64,000 nt of DNA, taken from contig NZ_CP139348.1 in NCBI RefSeq assembly GCF_038561965.1, forward strand, positions 2,294,001-2,358,000, in the 5' to 3' direction. A model generated the notes under the pieces. It was not told where the DNA came from and searched no databases. It saw nothing but the letters and a program-made list of their open reading frames with translations. This document shows positions 16,796 through 26,646 of this stretch, piece after piece. The translations under genes were made by a program, and so were the position numbers. Every line of letters begins with the position of its first letter. The first letter of the stretch is position 1. Source of the DNA: Stutzerimonas stutzeri (GTDB lineage: Bacteria > Pseudomonadota > Gammaproteobacteria > Pseudomonadales > Pseudomonadaceae).

Positions 16796-17590
16796 TCAGT
16801 CTTCCAGCGAGCCCATCGCGGTGGTGTTGAAGCCACCGTCGACGTAGAGGATTTCACCGCTGATACCCGAGGCGAGATCGGAGCAGAGGAAGGCACCGGC
16901 ATTGCCGACTTCGTCGATGGTGACGTTGCGGCGCATAGGTGTCTGCTTCTCGTTGGCGGCCAGCATCTTGCGGAAGCTGGCGATGCCGGAGGCGGCCAGG
17001 GTGCGGATCGGACCGGCGGAGATGCAGTTCACGCGAGTGCCTTCCGGGCCGAGGCTGCCCGCCAGATAGCGAACGCCGGCTTCCAGGCTGGCCTTGGCCA
17101 TGCCCATCACGTTGTAGTTCGGCATGGTGCGCTCGGCGCCCAGGTAGGAGAGCGTCAGCAGGCTGCCATTGCGGCCCTTCATCATTTCGCGACCGGCCTT
17201 GGCCAGAGCAACGAAGCTGTAGGCGCTGATGTCGTGAGCAATCTTGAAGCCTTCACGGGTGGTGACTTCGGTGAAGTCGCCGTTGAGCTGGTCGCCCGGA
17301 GCGAAGCCGACCGAGTGCACGATGCAATCCAGGCCGTCCCACTTCTTGCTCAGCTCTTCGAATACGCGGGCGATCTCTTCATCGTTGCCAACGTCGCAGG
17401 GGAAGCACAGCTCAGGACTCGATCCCCAGCCAGCGGCGAATTCCTCGACGCGACCCTTGAGCTTGTCGCCCTGGTAGGTGAAAGCCAGTTCTGCGCCTTC
17501 GCGATGCATGGCGGCGGCGATGCCCGAGGCAATCGACAGTTTGCTGGCAACGCCGACGATCAGTACGCGCTTACCGGTGAGAAAACCCAT
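16796..17590 (-). CDS. fabI: Enoyl-[acyl-carrier-protein] reductase (NADH)
   Basis: A 264-residue FabI that performs the last reduction of each fatty-acid elongation cycle and is the target of triclosan. The signature Tyr-X9-Tyr-X6-Lys is present as Y149, Y159 and K166, along with the FabI-type nucleotide site IVGVASKLSIASG. ATG at 17590 (MGFLTGKR) is supported by GAGGGA upstream and by family length; longer frames are spurious. The start lies 20 bases inside the end of the transporter ATPase gene, so translation is probably coupled and fabI may be partly driven by the npp promoter. Confidence 0.95.
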   Translation of the reverse strand: MGFLTGKRVLIVGVASKLSIASGIAAAMHREGAELAFTYQGDKLKGRVEEFAAGWGSSPELCFPCDVGNDEEIARVFEELSKKWDGLDCIVHSVGFAPGDQLNGDFTEVTTREGFKIAHDISAYSFVALAKAGREMMKGRNGSLLTLSYLGAERTMPNYNVMGMAKASLEAGVRYLAGSLGPEGTRVNCISAGPIRTLAASGIASFRKMLAANEKQTPMRRNVTIDEVGNAGAFLCSDLASGISGEILYVDGGFNTTAMGSLED

Positions 17591-19232
17591 GTGCTTGTCC
17601 CTCTTCTGGTTGTTCGGCAGTGCCGGGCGCCATAAAGGCGGATTCCAGCAGCTGCTGTGTATACGGATGTTGCGGTGCCGCAAAAATGTCAGCGGCCGCA
17701 CCTTGTTCCACCACCTGGCCCTGCTTGACCACCATCATCTGGTGGCTCAGCGCCCTGACCACCGCCAGGTCATGGCTGATGAACAGATAGGTCAGGTTGT
17801 ACTTGGCCTGCAGCGAGCGCAGAAGCTCCACCACCTGTCGCTGTACCGTGCGATCGAGCGCCGAAGTCGGCTCGTCGAGCAGTATCAGCGCCGGCTTCAA
17901 CACCAGAGCTCGGGCAATGGCAATGCGTTGCCGTTGCCCGCCGGAAAACTCGTGGGGATAGCGATGCCGGGTTTCCGGATCGAGACCAACTTCCACGAGC
18001 GCGTCAATGATTGCCTGTTCCTGCTCCTTGGCAGTGCCCATCCGGTGGATATGCAACCCCTCGCCAACGATCTGCCCGACCGACATACGCGGGCTCAGGC
18101 TGCCAAACGGGTCCTGAAAGACCACCTGCATCTGCCGTCGCAGCGGCCGAACCTGGCGCTGTGACATGCTTTGCAGCTGCTGGCCCTGAAAGCAGATCTC
18201 GCCGCGGCTCCCCAACAACCGGAGAATAGCCAACCCCAGGGTGGACTTGCCGGAACCACTTTCGCCGACGATGCCCAGCGTTTGCCCCTTGGGGAGGCTG
18301 AAGTTCACACCATCGACTGCCTTGACGTGGTCGACGGTGCGCCGCAGCAAACCCTTCTTGATCGGGAACCACACGCGCAGATCATCGACTTCCAGCAATG
18401 GTGCCGCTTCCTCGACCGCTACGGGACCGCCACTGGGCTCTGCCGCCAGCAGTTCCTGGGTATACGGATGCTGAGGCGCGCGGAACAGATCTTCACACAA
18501 CGCCTGTTCGACGACGCGACCGCGCTGCATGACACATACGCGATGGGCGATGCGCCGAACCAGGTTGAGATCATGACTGATCAGCAGCAGGCCCATGCCC
18601 AGGCGAGCCTGCAGTTCCTTCAGCAACTCGAGGATTTTCAGCTGCACGGTGACGTCCAGCGCAGTGGTCGGCTCGTCGGCGATCAACAGCTCGGGTTCGT
18701 TGGCCAGCGCCATGGCAATCACCACACGTTGCCGTTGCCCGCCCGACAACTCGTGCGGGTAGGCACGGATGCGCTTGCGCGGGTCGGGAATGCCGACCAG
18801 CTCCAGTAGCTCCAGGGTGCGCTCGGTCGCGGCTTTGCCACGCAGGCCCTTGTGAATCTCGAGCACCTCGTTGATCTGCTTGCCAACGGTATGCAGCGGG
18901 TTGAGCGAGGTCATCGGCTCCTGGAAGACCATGGCAACGCGATTGCCACGGATCTTGCGCATGGCCTTTTCGTCCGCTTTCAGCAGGTCCTGGCCGTGGA
19001 ACAGGATCTGCCCGTTGGGATGCCGGGCTAGCGGGTAGGGCAGCAGCCGCAGGATGGAATGCGCCGTCACCGATTTGCCCGAGCCGCTTTCGCCGACCAG
19101 GGCCAGGGTTTCGCCTTTGCGGATATCGAAGGTCACGCCTTCGACGACACGCTGGACCTGGTTGCCGGTGACGAACTCGACGGCCAGGTCGCGGACCTCG
19201 ACCAGATTCTCGGCTATCGGTTGTTCGGCCAT
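17571..19232 (-). CDS. nppD: ABC transporter, double ATP-binding protein (NppD/YejF)
   Basis: A 553-residue protein with two complete ABC ATPase domains in tandem, each followed by an oligopeptide-transporter C-terminal segment. Both Walker A motifs read GESGSGKS and both signatures read SGGQRQR, so both sites should hydrolyse ATP. It powers the permeases encoded just upstream. In P. aeruginosa PA14 the NppA1A2BCD transporter is required for uptake of peptidyl-nucleoside antibiotics; E. coli YejABEF imports microcin C. ATG at 19232 has AAGGA upstream and lies one base after the permease stop. Confidence 0.93.
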   Translation of the reverse strand: MAEQPIAENLVEVRDLAVEFVTGNQVQRVVEGVTFDIRKGETLALVGESGSGKSVTAHSILRLLPYPLARHPNGQILFHGQDLLKADEKAMRKIRGNRVAMVFQEPMTSLNPLHTVGKQINEVLEIHKGLRGKAATERTLELLELVGIPDPRKRIRAYPHELSGGQRQRVVIAMALANEPELLIADEPTTALDVTVQLKILELLKELQARLGMGLLLISHDLNLVRRIAHRVCVMQRGRVVEQALCEDLFRAPQHPYTQELLAAEPSGGPVAVEEAAPLLEVDDLRVWFPIKKGLLRRTVDHVKAVDGVNFSLPKGQTLGIVGESGSGKSTLGLAILRLLGSRGEICFQGQQLQSMSQRQVRPLRRQMQVVFQDPFGSLSPRMSVGQIVGEGLHIHRMGTAKEQEQAIIDALVEVGLDPETRHRYPHEFSGGQRQRIAIARALVLKPALILLDEPTSALDRTVQRQVVELLRSLQAKYNLTYLFISHDLAVVRALSHQMMVVKQGQVVEQGAAADIFAAPQHPYTQQLLESAFMAPGTAEQPEEGQAHGFSHR

Positions 19233-19233
19233 G

Positions 19234-20253
19234 TTATTTCCTTGGGTCGAAGGCATCGCGCGCCGCCTCCCCGATAAACACCAGCAGTGTCAGCATCACC
19301 GCCAGCACCATGAAGGCACTGATGCCCAGCCAGGGCGCCTGCAGGTTCGCCTTGCCCTGAGCGACCAGCTCCCCGAGCGATGGCGAGCCTGCCGGCAAGC
19401 CGAAGCCGAGGAAATCCAGAGCGGTGAGCGTGCCGATGGCGCCGGTGAGAATGAACGGCATGAAAGTCATGGTGGAGACCATGGCGTTGGGCAGGATGTG
19501 GCGGAACATGATCGCGCCGTTCTGCATGCCCAGCGCCCGCGCGGCACGTACGTATTCCAGGTTGCGCCCGCGGAGGAACTCGGCCCGCACCACGTCCACC
19601 AGGCTCATCCAGGAAAACAGCAGCATGATGCCCAGCAGCCACCAGAAGTTCGGCTGTACGAAGCTGGCGAGGATGATCAGCAGATAGAGCACCGGCAGGC
19701 CCGACCAGATCTCCAGCAAGCGCTGTCCGACCAGATCGACCCAGCCGCCGTAGAAGCCCTGCAGGGCGCCGGCGATCACGCCGATCACCGAGCTGATCAA
19801 AGTCAGCGTCAGGGCGAACAGAACCGAGATGCGGAAACCGTAAATCACCCGGGCCAGTACATCGCGTCCCTGGTCATCGGTGCCCAGCCAGTTTTCCAGC
19901 GAGGGTGGCGCGGGGGCGGGCACCTGTAGCTCGTAGTTGATGCTCGAGTAGTTGAATGGAATGACCGGCCAGATCATCCAGCCGTCCTTTTCGGCGATCA
20001 GCTCCTGGATGTAAGGGCTCTTGTAGTTGGCTTGCAGCGGGAATTCGCCGCCGAATGCCGTTTCCGGATAGCGCTTGAACACCGGGACGAACCATTCGCC
20101 GTCATAACGCACGACGATCGGCTTGTCGTTGGCGATGATCTCTGCGCCGAGGCTGAGCCCGAATAGCGCAAGGAAGATCCACAGCGACCACCAGCCACGC
20201 TTGTGCGCCTTGAACAGCGCCAGCCGGCGCTGGTTTAGGGGGGACAACTGCAT
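19234..20253 (-). CDS. nppC: ABC transporter permease (NppC/YejE)
   Basis: A 339-residue inner-membrane permease of the DppC type, with one N-terminal membrane segment, a periplasmic region (about 55-135) and five or six membrane segments; the cytoplasmic loop carries the EAA-like motif around EYVRAARALGMQNGAIMFRH that docks the ATPase. GGGAGG precedes the ATG at 20253. The start is one base away from the nppB stop and the stop is one base away from the nppD start, showing tight operon packing. Confidence 0.92.
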   Translation of the reverse strand: MQLSPLNQRRLALFKAHKRGWWSLWIFLALFGLSLGAEIIANDKPIVVRYDGEWFVPVFKRYPETAFGGEFPLQANYKSPYIQELIAEKDGWMIWPVIPFNYSSINYELQVPAPAPPSLENWLGTDDQGRDVLARVIYGFRISVLFALTLTLISSVIGVIAGALQGFYGGWVDLVGQRLLEIWSGLPVLYLLIILASFVQPNFWWLLGIMLLFSWMSLVDVVRAEFLRGRNLEYVRAARALGMQNGAIMFRHILPNAMVSTMTFMPFILTGAIGTLTALDFLGFGLPAGSPSLGELVAQGKANLQAPWLGISAFMVLAVMLTLLVFIGEAARDAFDPRK

Positions 20254-20254
20254 C

Positions 20255-21328
20255 TCAGGCCTCCCTGCTTTCAAAATCGATGCGCGGGTCGACCAGCGTG
20301 TAGGTCAGGTCGCCGATCAGCTTCACCACCAGTCCGAGCAGGGTGAAGAGGAAGAGGGTGCCGAAAACCACCGGGTAGTCGCGGTTGATCGCCGCTTCGA
20401 AGCTGAGCAGACCGAGCCCGTCGAGGGAGAAGATCACCTCGATCAACAGCGAGCCGGTGAAGAACATGCCAATAAAAGCAGCTGGAAAGCCGGCGATGAT
20501 GATCAGCATGGCATTGCGGAACACATGGCCATAAAGCACGCGGTTCTTGCTCAGGCCCTTGGCCCGCGCGGTGATCACGTACTGCTTGTTGATCTCGTCG
20601 AGAAAGCTGTTCTTGGTCAGCAGCGTCAGCGTGGCGAAGTTGCCGATCACCAATGCGGTGACCGGCAGCGCCAGGTGCCAGAAGTAGTCGATGATCTTGC
20701 CGGCCAGTGTCAGGTCGTCGAAGTTGGCCGAGGTCAGGCCGCGCAGCGGGAACCAGTTCCAATAGCTACCGCCAGCGAACAGCACGATCAGCAGGATGGC
20801 GAAGAGGAACGCCGGAATGGCGTAGCCGACGATGATCGCCGAACTGGTCCAGACATCGAACTTGCTGCCATGACGGGTGGCCTTGGCGATCCCCAGCGGG
20901 ATCGAGGCCAGGTACATGATCAGCGTGCTCCACAGACCCAGCGAAATCGACACCGGCATCTTCTCGATGATCAGATCGGTGACCTTGGCGTCACGGAAGA
21001 AACTCTCGCCGAAATCCAGCCGCAGGTAGTTGCTGAGCATGATCCAAAAGCGTTCTACCGGCGGCTTGTCGAAGCCGTACAGACGCTCGATCTCGGCAAC
21101 CAGTTCGGGGTCAAGACCCTGTGCACCCCGGTAGCTGGTGCCTGCGACCGCAACTTCCGAACCGCCGCCAGCGATGCGGCTGGTGGCGCCTTCGAAGCCT
21201 TCCAGCTTGGCGATCGCCTGCTCCACCGGGCCGCCTGGCGCGGCCTGGATGATGATGAAGTTGATCACCAGAATGCCGAACAGCGTAGGAATGATCAGCA
21301 GCAGGCGGCGAAAAATATAAGCCAGCAT
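20255..21328 (-). CDS. nppB: ABC transporter permease (NppB/YejB)
   Basis: A 357-residue permease of the DppB type, beginning MLAYIFRRLLLIIPTLFGI as is usual for the family. The EAA loop reads YVITARAKGLSKNRVLYGH. It has about six membrane segments and forms the channel with the neighbouring permease. The start at 21328 follows GGAG and is two bases from the stop of the preceding binding-protein gene. Confidence 0.93.
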   Translation of the reverse strand: MLAYIFRRLLLIIPTLFGILVINFIIIQAAPGGPVEQAIAKLEGFEGATSRIAGGGSEVAVAGTSYRGAQGLDPELVAEIERLYGFDKPPVERFWIMLSNYLRLDFGESFFRDAKVTDLIIEKMPVSISLGLWSTLIMYLASIPLGIAKATRHGSKFDVWTSSAIIVGYAIPAFLFAILLIVLFAGGSYWNWFPLRGLTSANFDDLTLAGKIIDYFWHLALPVTALVIGNFATLTLLTKNSFLDEINKQYVITARAKGLSKNRVLYGHVFRNAMLIIIAGFPAAFIGMFFTGSLLIEVIFSLDGLGLLSFEAAINRDYPVVFGTLFLFTLLGLVVKLIGDLTYTLVDPRIDFESREA

Positions 21329-21330
21329 GC

Positions 21331-23217
21331 TTAGCGCTCCGCCTCGACGTCATCGGCCGGCGTGTTCGCTCCAGCTTCCTCGGCTTTCTTCGCTTCGACC
21401 GGGTCTGCGACTGGTGCTTTAGCATCGGGTTTGCGCCACCAGGTCATCAGGCCGATGTCCTGCTTGGGCGTTACCTGCGGATGAGCCAGTTGGTTCCAAT
21501 AGGCCACGCGCCAGGTCTTGATATGCCAGTTCGGCACCACGTAATGGCCCCAGAGCAGTACGCGATCGAGCGCGCGGGTATGGGTAACCAGTTCCTTGCG
21601 CGAGTCGGCGCTGATCAGGCCTTCGACGAGGCTGTCGATTGCCGGGTCTTTCAGGCCGATGAAGTTGCGGCTGCCCGGGTTGTCCGCGCTCGCCGAATGC
21701 CAGTATTCGCGCTGTTCGTTGCCGGGCGAATTGGACTGGCCGAAGCCGCTGACGATCATGTCGTAATCACGCGAGCGGAGGCGGTTGATGTACTGCGAAA
21801 CGTCGACCCTACGAATTTCCAGTTCGATGCCGAGATCCGCCAGGTTGCGCTTGTAGGGCAGCAGTACCCGTTCGAATTCTGCTTGAACCAGCAGGAATTC
21901 CAGTTTTACCGGTTTGCCCTGGGCATCCAGCATCCGGTCGCTCTCGACCTTCCAGCCCGCTTCGGTCAGCAGCCGATACGCTTGGCGCTGCTGTTCGCGA
22001 ATCACCCCGTTACCTTCGGTACGCGGCAGTTCGAACGCTTTGTCGAATACCTCGTCTGGCACCTTGCCGCGCAGCGGTTCGAGGACCTTGAGTTCGTCCT
22101 CACCCGGCAAGCCGGATGAGGCCAGTTCGGAGTTGTCGAAATAGCTGCGGGTGCGGGTGTAGGCGCCATTGAAGAGTTGGCGATTGGTCCATTCGTAGTC
22201 GAACAGCAGCCCGAGGGCTTCGCGAACACGACGGTCCTGAAGTTGCGGGCGGCGAATATTGAAGATGAAGCCCTGCATTCCAGCGGGGTTCTCATGGGCG
22301 ATCTCGTCGCGAATGATGCGACCGTCCCGAACCGCGGGAATGTCGTAGGCGGTGGCCCAACTCTTGGCTGTGCGCTCTTCCCAAAAATCGAAATGCCCGG
22401 CCTTGAACGCCTGCAACGCCACGGTGTTGTCGCGGTAGTAGTCGAAGTTGATGCGGTCGAAGTTGTAGAACCCGCGATTAACCGGCAGGTCCTTGCCCCA
22501 GTAGTCTTCTACACGGGCATAGCGGATTGAACGACCGGCCTGGACCTTCTCGATCCGATAGGGCCCGCTGCCTAGCGGGATTTCCAAACTGCCGGAGGTA
22601 AAGTCTCGCCCGTCCCACCAGTGCTTCGGCAAGATTGCCATCTGCCCGAGGATCATCGGCAGTTCGCGATTACCGGCGTGTTTGAAATCGAAACGAACCC
22701 GTCGTGTGCTCTCGGCAACGACCTTCTCCACGTCGGCATAGTAGCTGCGGTAGTGGGGCGCTCCCTTGCTTATCAGCGTTTCGAAGGTGAACACCACGTC
22801 CTCGGCTTTCACCGGTTCACCATCGTGGAAGCGCGCCTGCGGCCGCAGATGGAAGCGCACCCAGCTGTTGTTAGGGCCTTTCTCGATCTTCTCTGCTAGC
22901 AGCCCATAGACGGTGAACGGCTCATCCAGGCTGTTGCTGGTCAGGGTGTCGTAGATCAGGTTGACGTCGTCGGCAGCGACCCCCTTGTTGATGAAGGGGT
23001 TGAGCGAGTCAAAGCTGCCGAAGCCAGCCTGGCGCAGGGTGCCGCCTTTGGGCGCGTCCGGGTTTACGTACTCGAAGTGGTCGAAATCGGCCGGATACTT
23101 CGGTTTCTCGTCATACAGCGTCAGGGCATGGCGCGGGGCAGCTTCGGCCAGGCTCGCGAAACAGAGCAGACTCAGCAGGCCGGCGCGAAGTAGCGGAAAG
23201 CGCACGCGATTGTTCAT
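21331..23217 (-). CDS. nppA2: Periplasmic oligopeptide-type binding protein (second of pair)
   Basis: A 628-residue type 2 solute-binding protein with a signal peptide (MNNRVRFPLL...LAEAA) and the large family-5 domain. Motifs such as YVNPDAPKGGTLRQAGFG and FTFETLISKGAPHYRSYY match YejA/NppA. The C-terminus ends in a low-complexity Glu/Ala tail. ATG at 23217 overlaps the stop of the preceding gene (ATGA) and is chosen over a start 9 codons earlier because of the signal peptide. Gene names A1/A2 assume operon order. Confidence 0.9.
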   Translation of the reverse strand: MNNRVRFPLLRAGLLSLLCFASLAEAAPRHALTLYDEKPKYPADFDHFEYVNPDAPKGGTLRQAGFGSFDSLNPFINKGVAADDVNLIYDTLTSNSLDEPFTVYGLLAEKIEKGPNNSWVRFHLRPQARFHDGEPVKAEDVVFTFETLISKGAPHYRSYYADVEKVVAESTRRVRFDFKHAGNRELPMILGQMAILPKHWWDGRDFTSGSLEIPLGSGPYRIEKVQAGRSIRYARVEDYWGKDLPVNRGFYNFDRINFDYYRDNTVALQAFKAGHFDFWEERTAKSWATAYDIPAVRDGRIIRDEIAHENPAGMQGFIFNIRRPQLQDRRVREALGLLFDYEWTNRQLFNGAYTRTRSYFDNSELASSGLPGEDELKVLEPLRGKVPDEVFDKAFELPRTEGNGVIREQQRQAYRLLTEAGWKVESDRMLDAQGKPVKLEFLLVQAEFERVLLPYKRNLADLGIELEIRRVDVSQYINRLRSRDYDMIVSGFGQSNSPGNEQREYWHSASADNPGSRNFIGLKDPAIDSLVEGLISADSRKELVTHTRALDRVLLWGHYVVPNWHIKTWRVAYWNQLAHPQVTPKQDIGLMTWWRKPDAKAPVADPVEAKKAEEAGANTPADDVEAER

Positions 23218-25043
23218 TTGGTCTTCTCCAGGCTCTTCAGCCACCAGGCGCGCAAACCCAGGGTATAGGGCGGCGTGGTGACATGGGCGAACCGGTTCCG
23301 GTACGCCAGGCGGTGGTTACTGATGAACCAGTTTGGAATGGTGTAGTGATTCCACAGCAGCACCCGGTCGATGGCGCGGGCGGCTGCGACCTGCTCGTCG
23401 CGTGTTTGCGCGGCCAGCAGCTTGGCAATCAGGTCGTCGATGATCGGGTTGGCGATGCCGGCGTAATTGCGGCCGCCTTTGACATCGACCTGACTGGAAT
23501 GAAAATACAGGTGCTGCTCGATCCCGGGACTGAGGCTTTGCGCCAGCGTCATCAGGATCATGTCGTAGTCGTAATGGTCGAGCCGCTGCTTGTACTGTGC
23601 GCCATCGACGGTGCGCAGGTTGGCCTGGATGCCAATGCGTGCGAGGTTCTCGACATAGGGCTGGAGGATGCGCTCGAGCCGCGGGTTGACCAGCAGGATC
23701 TCGAAGCGCAGGGGCTGCCCGGCACTGTTCAGCAGACCGGCATCCGAGGCCTTCCAGCCGGCTTCGGCGAGCAAGCCCAGTGCACGACGCAGCGTTTCAC
23801 GCGGGATGCCGCGACCATCGGTTTGCGGAAGCTGGAACGGCTCGGTGAATAGCTTGGCAGGCAGCTGTTTGCGATAGGGCGACAGCAGCAGCCACTCGCC
23901 GCCCTCAGGCTTGCCGGTCGCGGTGAAGTCACTGTTGGGGTAGTAGCTCTCGCTGCGGTTATAGGCGCCATAGAAAAGGGCACGATTGGTCCATTCGAAA
24001 TCGAACATCAGACCAAGGGCTTCACGGACGCGCAGGTCGGCGAAGGTCGAGCGGCGGCCGTTCATGAACAGCGCCTGGGTCTGGGTAGGAATCTGGTGAA
24101 GTATTTCGTCGCGGATGATCTCGCCGCGCATTGCTGCGGGAAATTGATAGCCGTTGGCCCAGTTTTTTGCCTGGTGTTCGATATAGAAGTCGAACTCACC
24201 GACCTTGAACGCTTCGAAGGCCACGACGCTATCGCGATAGAACTCGACGTCGACTCGCTTGAAATTGTATTTGCCCTGGTTGACCGGGAGCTTGGCACCC
24301 CACCAGTCACGCACCCGCTCGAACACTACCTGGCGGCCAGGCTGCACATGGGTAATGCGATAGGGGCCGCTGCCCAGTGGCGGCTCGAAGGTGGTCGCCT
24401 TGAAGTCGCGGTCCTTCCAGTAATGCTGCGGCAGCACCGGTAGTTCACCGAGGCGCATGATGAGCAACGGGTTGTTCGGTTGCTCGAAGACGAAGCGGAT
24501 GCGGTGGCGGTTGAGGATATCGACCCGCCTCACGCCCTGCAGGTTGGTGCGGTATTGCGGATGACCTTCTTTGATCAGCAGCCGGTAGGAAAAGGCGACG
24601 TCGTAAGCGGTGATCGGCTTGCCGTCATGGAAGCGCGCTTCCTCGCGCAGGTTGAAAACCACCCAGCTGTTGTTGTCGCTGTATTCCACCGATTCGGCTA
24701 TCAGCCCGTAGCTCGAGGCGGGTTCGTCGCCGGACGGATCGTAAATGCCTGTGCCTACCATCAACGGTTCGTTCAGCTCGCTGATGCCGTATTGCAGAAA
24801 GCCAGGCGTCGCGCTTGGACTGGTGCCCTTGAAGGTATACGGGTTGAGCGTGTCGAAGGTCCCGGATGCCATCAGCTTGATCTGGCCACCCTTGGGCGCG
24901 CGCGGATTCACCCAATCGAAGTGGGTGAATGAGGCTGGGTACTTAAGAGTGCCGAACTGCGCATAACCATGGCTTTCGCTGATGGTGGCGAGGGCGGGAA
25001 AGCTCAAGGCCAGGCAGGTCAGTAACAGTAGCAGGGCTCGCAT
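23214..25043 (-). CDS. nppA1: Periplasmic oligopeptide-type binding protein (first of pair)
   Basis: A 609-residue family-5 binding protein with signal peptide MRALLLLLTCLALSFPALA. It parallels the next protein along its length (for example WVNPRAPKGGQIKLMASG against VNPDAPKGGTLRQAGFG) but the two have clearly diverged, so the transporter may use two binding proteins of different specificity. It is the first gene of the operon; no strong ribosome site is visible before 25043. The divergent HDOD gene starts 139 bases away, and both promoters must lie in that gap. Confidence 0.9.
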   Translation of the reverse strand: MRALLLLLTCLALSFPALATISESHGYAQFGTLKYPASFTHFDWVNPRAPKGGQIKLMASGTFDTLNPYTFKGTSPSATPGFLQYGISELNEPLMVGTGIYDPSGDEPASSYGLIAESVEYSDNNSWVVFNLREEARFHDGKPITAYDVAFSYRLLIKEGHPQYRTNLQGVRRVDILNRHRIRFVFEQPNNPLLIMRLGELPVLPQHYWKDRDFKATTFEPPLGSGPYRITHVQPGRQVVFERVRDWWGAKLPVNQGKYNFKRVDVEFYRDSVVAFEAFKVGEFDFYIEHQAKNWANGYQFPAAMRGEIIRDEILHQIPTQTQALFMNGRRSTFADLRVREALGLMFDFEWTNRALFYGAYNRSESYYPNSDFTATGKPEGGEWLLLSPYRKQLPAKLFTEPFQLPQTDGRGIPRETLRRALGLLAEAGWKASDAGLLNSAGQPLRFEILLVNPRLERILQPYVENLARIGIQANLRTVDGAQYKQRLDHYDYDMILMTLAQSLSPGIEQHLYFHSSQVDVKGGRNYAGIANPIIDDLIAKLLAAQTRDEQVAAARAIDRVLLWNHYTIPNWFISNHRLAYRNRFAHVTTPPYTLGLRAWWLKSLEKTK

Positions 25044-25182
25044 CAGACGGGGGATCCGATCCTTGGCGCTTACGGGCTTCTCGGGCCGGTACAGTAACAG
25101 CTTGTATGCGCTGGAAAAAGGCCAGGCAACTCGGGCAAACTGCGCTTCATTTCCCGTAATGGCATTGTGGAGAGGTGACCTC

Positions 25183-26634
25183 TTGGATGTACGTGCCCAG
25201 GGTCTACAGGCGTGGGTCGACCGCCTGAATCAATCGGAGCTGCCTGCGCTGGCGTCTGTGGTCAAAGACCTTCAGCGTCTTGCGGTGCACGAGCATGCCT
25301 CGGTGCAGCAGCTTGCCGACGTGCTATTGCGTGATGCATCCCTGACTTCCAAGGTGCTCCGGGTCGGCAATAGCAGTTATTACAATCCTTCACAGGAAAC
25401 CATCAAGACGATTTCCCGGGCGATCGTGATGATCGGCTTCGAGAATGTGCGTCTGATCAGCCTGTCGGTGACGCTGATCGATAGCCTGCTCGAACGCGCC
25501 CCGCGGGAACAATTGCTGGAGTTGCTCGCTCGCTCGTTTCATGCGGCTGTGCAGGCGCGAAATATAGCCGGCTACGTACTGTCCCGCCACGAAGAAGAGG
25601 TGTTCATCGCTGCGCTGCTCTACAGCATCGGCGAACTGGCATTTTGGGGCTGCGGGGGCGAGCAGGTCGATGAGCTTGCACTCCAGTTGACGCAACCGGG
25701 CATCAAGGCTGACGAGGCGGTTCAGGCTGTACTGGGTACGAGTTTTCGGCAGCTCAGTCTTGGCTTGGTCCGCAGCTGGAATCTGGGAGAGCTGACCAGC
25801 CTCGCACATAGCCAGGTGGCCAGCTCCGATCCGGCTGCTCGAGCGGTAGCACTCGGCGTGCAGATCAGTGAAGCCGCGCTGGGCGGCTGGGAGTGTGAGC
25901 AGATGGCCGCGCTGACCAAAGCTGTTGCCGAATTCACCGGCGTGGAGGAGGCCGACGCACTGCAGCAGATTTTGGCGAGCGCCGATGAAACCGTGCAGGT
26001 AGCGACCACATTCGGAGCCAGCCGTCTGGGCAGGCTTATACCCAGTACCGACCCTGAACAGATTCGCTTGCAACAGGCTCAGCGCCAGGCTGCTCTGTTG
26101 CAGCCGAACCTGTTGCTCATGCAGCAATCGCTGCAGGATCTGGGGTTGATGGCCTCTGGCGGAGGCGATGCAGGAATGATCCTGGATACGCTGCTGAAAG
26201 GCTTGCATCACGGGGTGGGTCTTGAGCGGGTAATGGTAGCGGTGCTGGCGGACCAGCAGACGCGTTTCAAGGCGCGCTGCGCGGTGGGCCAGGAGACCGA
26301 AACCTGGCTACAGGGCTTCGTCCTGCCGGCCGATCAGCCCGAGCAACCGCATGTATTCAGCTATGCCTTGCGCCATCGCCAGCCGCTTTGGATGGGTGTG
26401 CCAGCGAGTTACAACCTGGCAGATCTGGTGACTCAGCCGCTGCGTCAGTGGTTTGGTAACGGCATGTTCTTCATCGCGCCGCTGATGGCTGGCACTCGCG
26501 AAATCGGCGTGATTTATGGTGATTGCAGGGTTTCCGGGCGAGCGCTGAAACACGAGCAATTCGTTGCGTTCCAGCGCTTCACGCAATTGACCGGTCGCTG
26601 CCTGGAGTCGCTGAGCAAACGACCGGTCAGTTGA
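25183..26634 (+). CDS. HDOD-domain regulator with C-terminal GAF-like domain
   Basis: A 483-residue soluble protein. The HDOD domain covers about residues 15-215 (for example SELPALASVVKDLQRLAV, then LLRDASLTSKVLRVGNSSYYNP), a catalytically dead HD-fold used in signalling; a linker follows, then a GAF-like region (about 325-475). HDOD proteins of pseudomonads and xanthomonads act in motility and cyclic-di-GMP networks; the target here is unknown. The start is TTG at 25183, backed by GGAGAGG seven bases upstream; ATG at 25159 is an alternative without a ribosome site, and the frame further upstream overlaps nppA1 and is not credible. Confidence 0.85.
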   Translation: MDVRAQGLQAWVDRLNQSELPALASVVKDLQRLAVHEHASVQQLADVLLRDASLTSKVLRVGNSSYYNPSQETIKTISRAIVMIGFENVRLISLSVTLIDSLLERAPREQLLELLARSFHAAVQARNIAGYVLSRHEEEVFIAALLYSIGELAFWGCGGEQVDELALQLTQPGIKADEAVQAVLGTSFRQLSLGLVRSWNLGELTSLAHSQVASSDPAARAVALGVQISEAALGGWECEQMAALTKAVAEFTGVEEADALQQILASADETVQVATTFGASRLGRLIPSTDPEQIRLQQAQRQAALLQPNLLLMQQSLQDLGLMASGGGDAGMILDTLLKGLHHGVGLERVMVAVLADQQTRFKARCAVGQETETWLQGFVLPADQPEQPHVFSYALRHRQPLWMGVPASYNLADLVTQPLRQWFGNGMFFIAPLMAGTREIGVIYGDCRVSGRALKHEQFVAFQRFTQLTGRCLESLSKRPVS

Positions 26635-26646
26635 GCTGCGTGCGGC

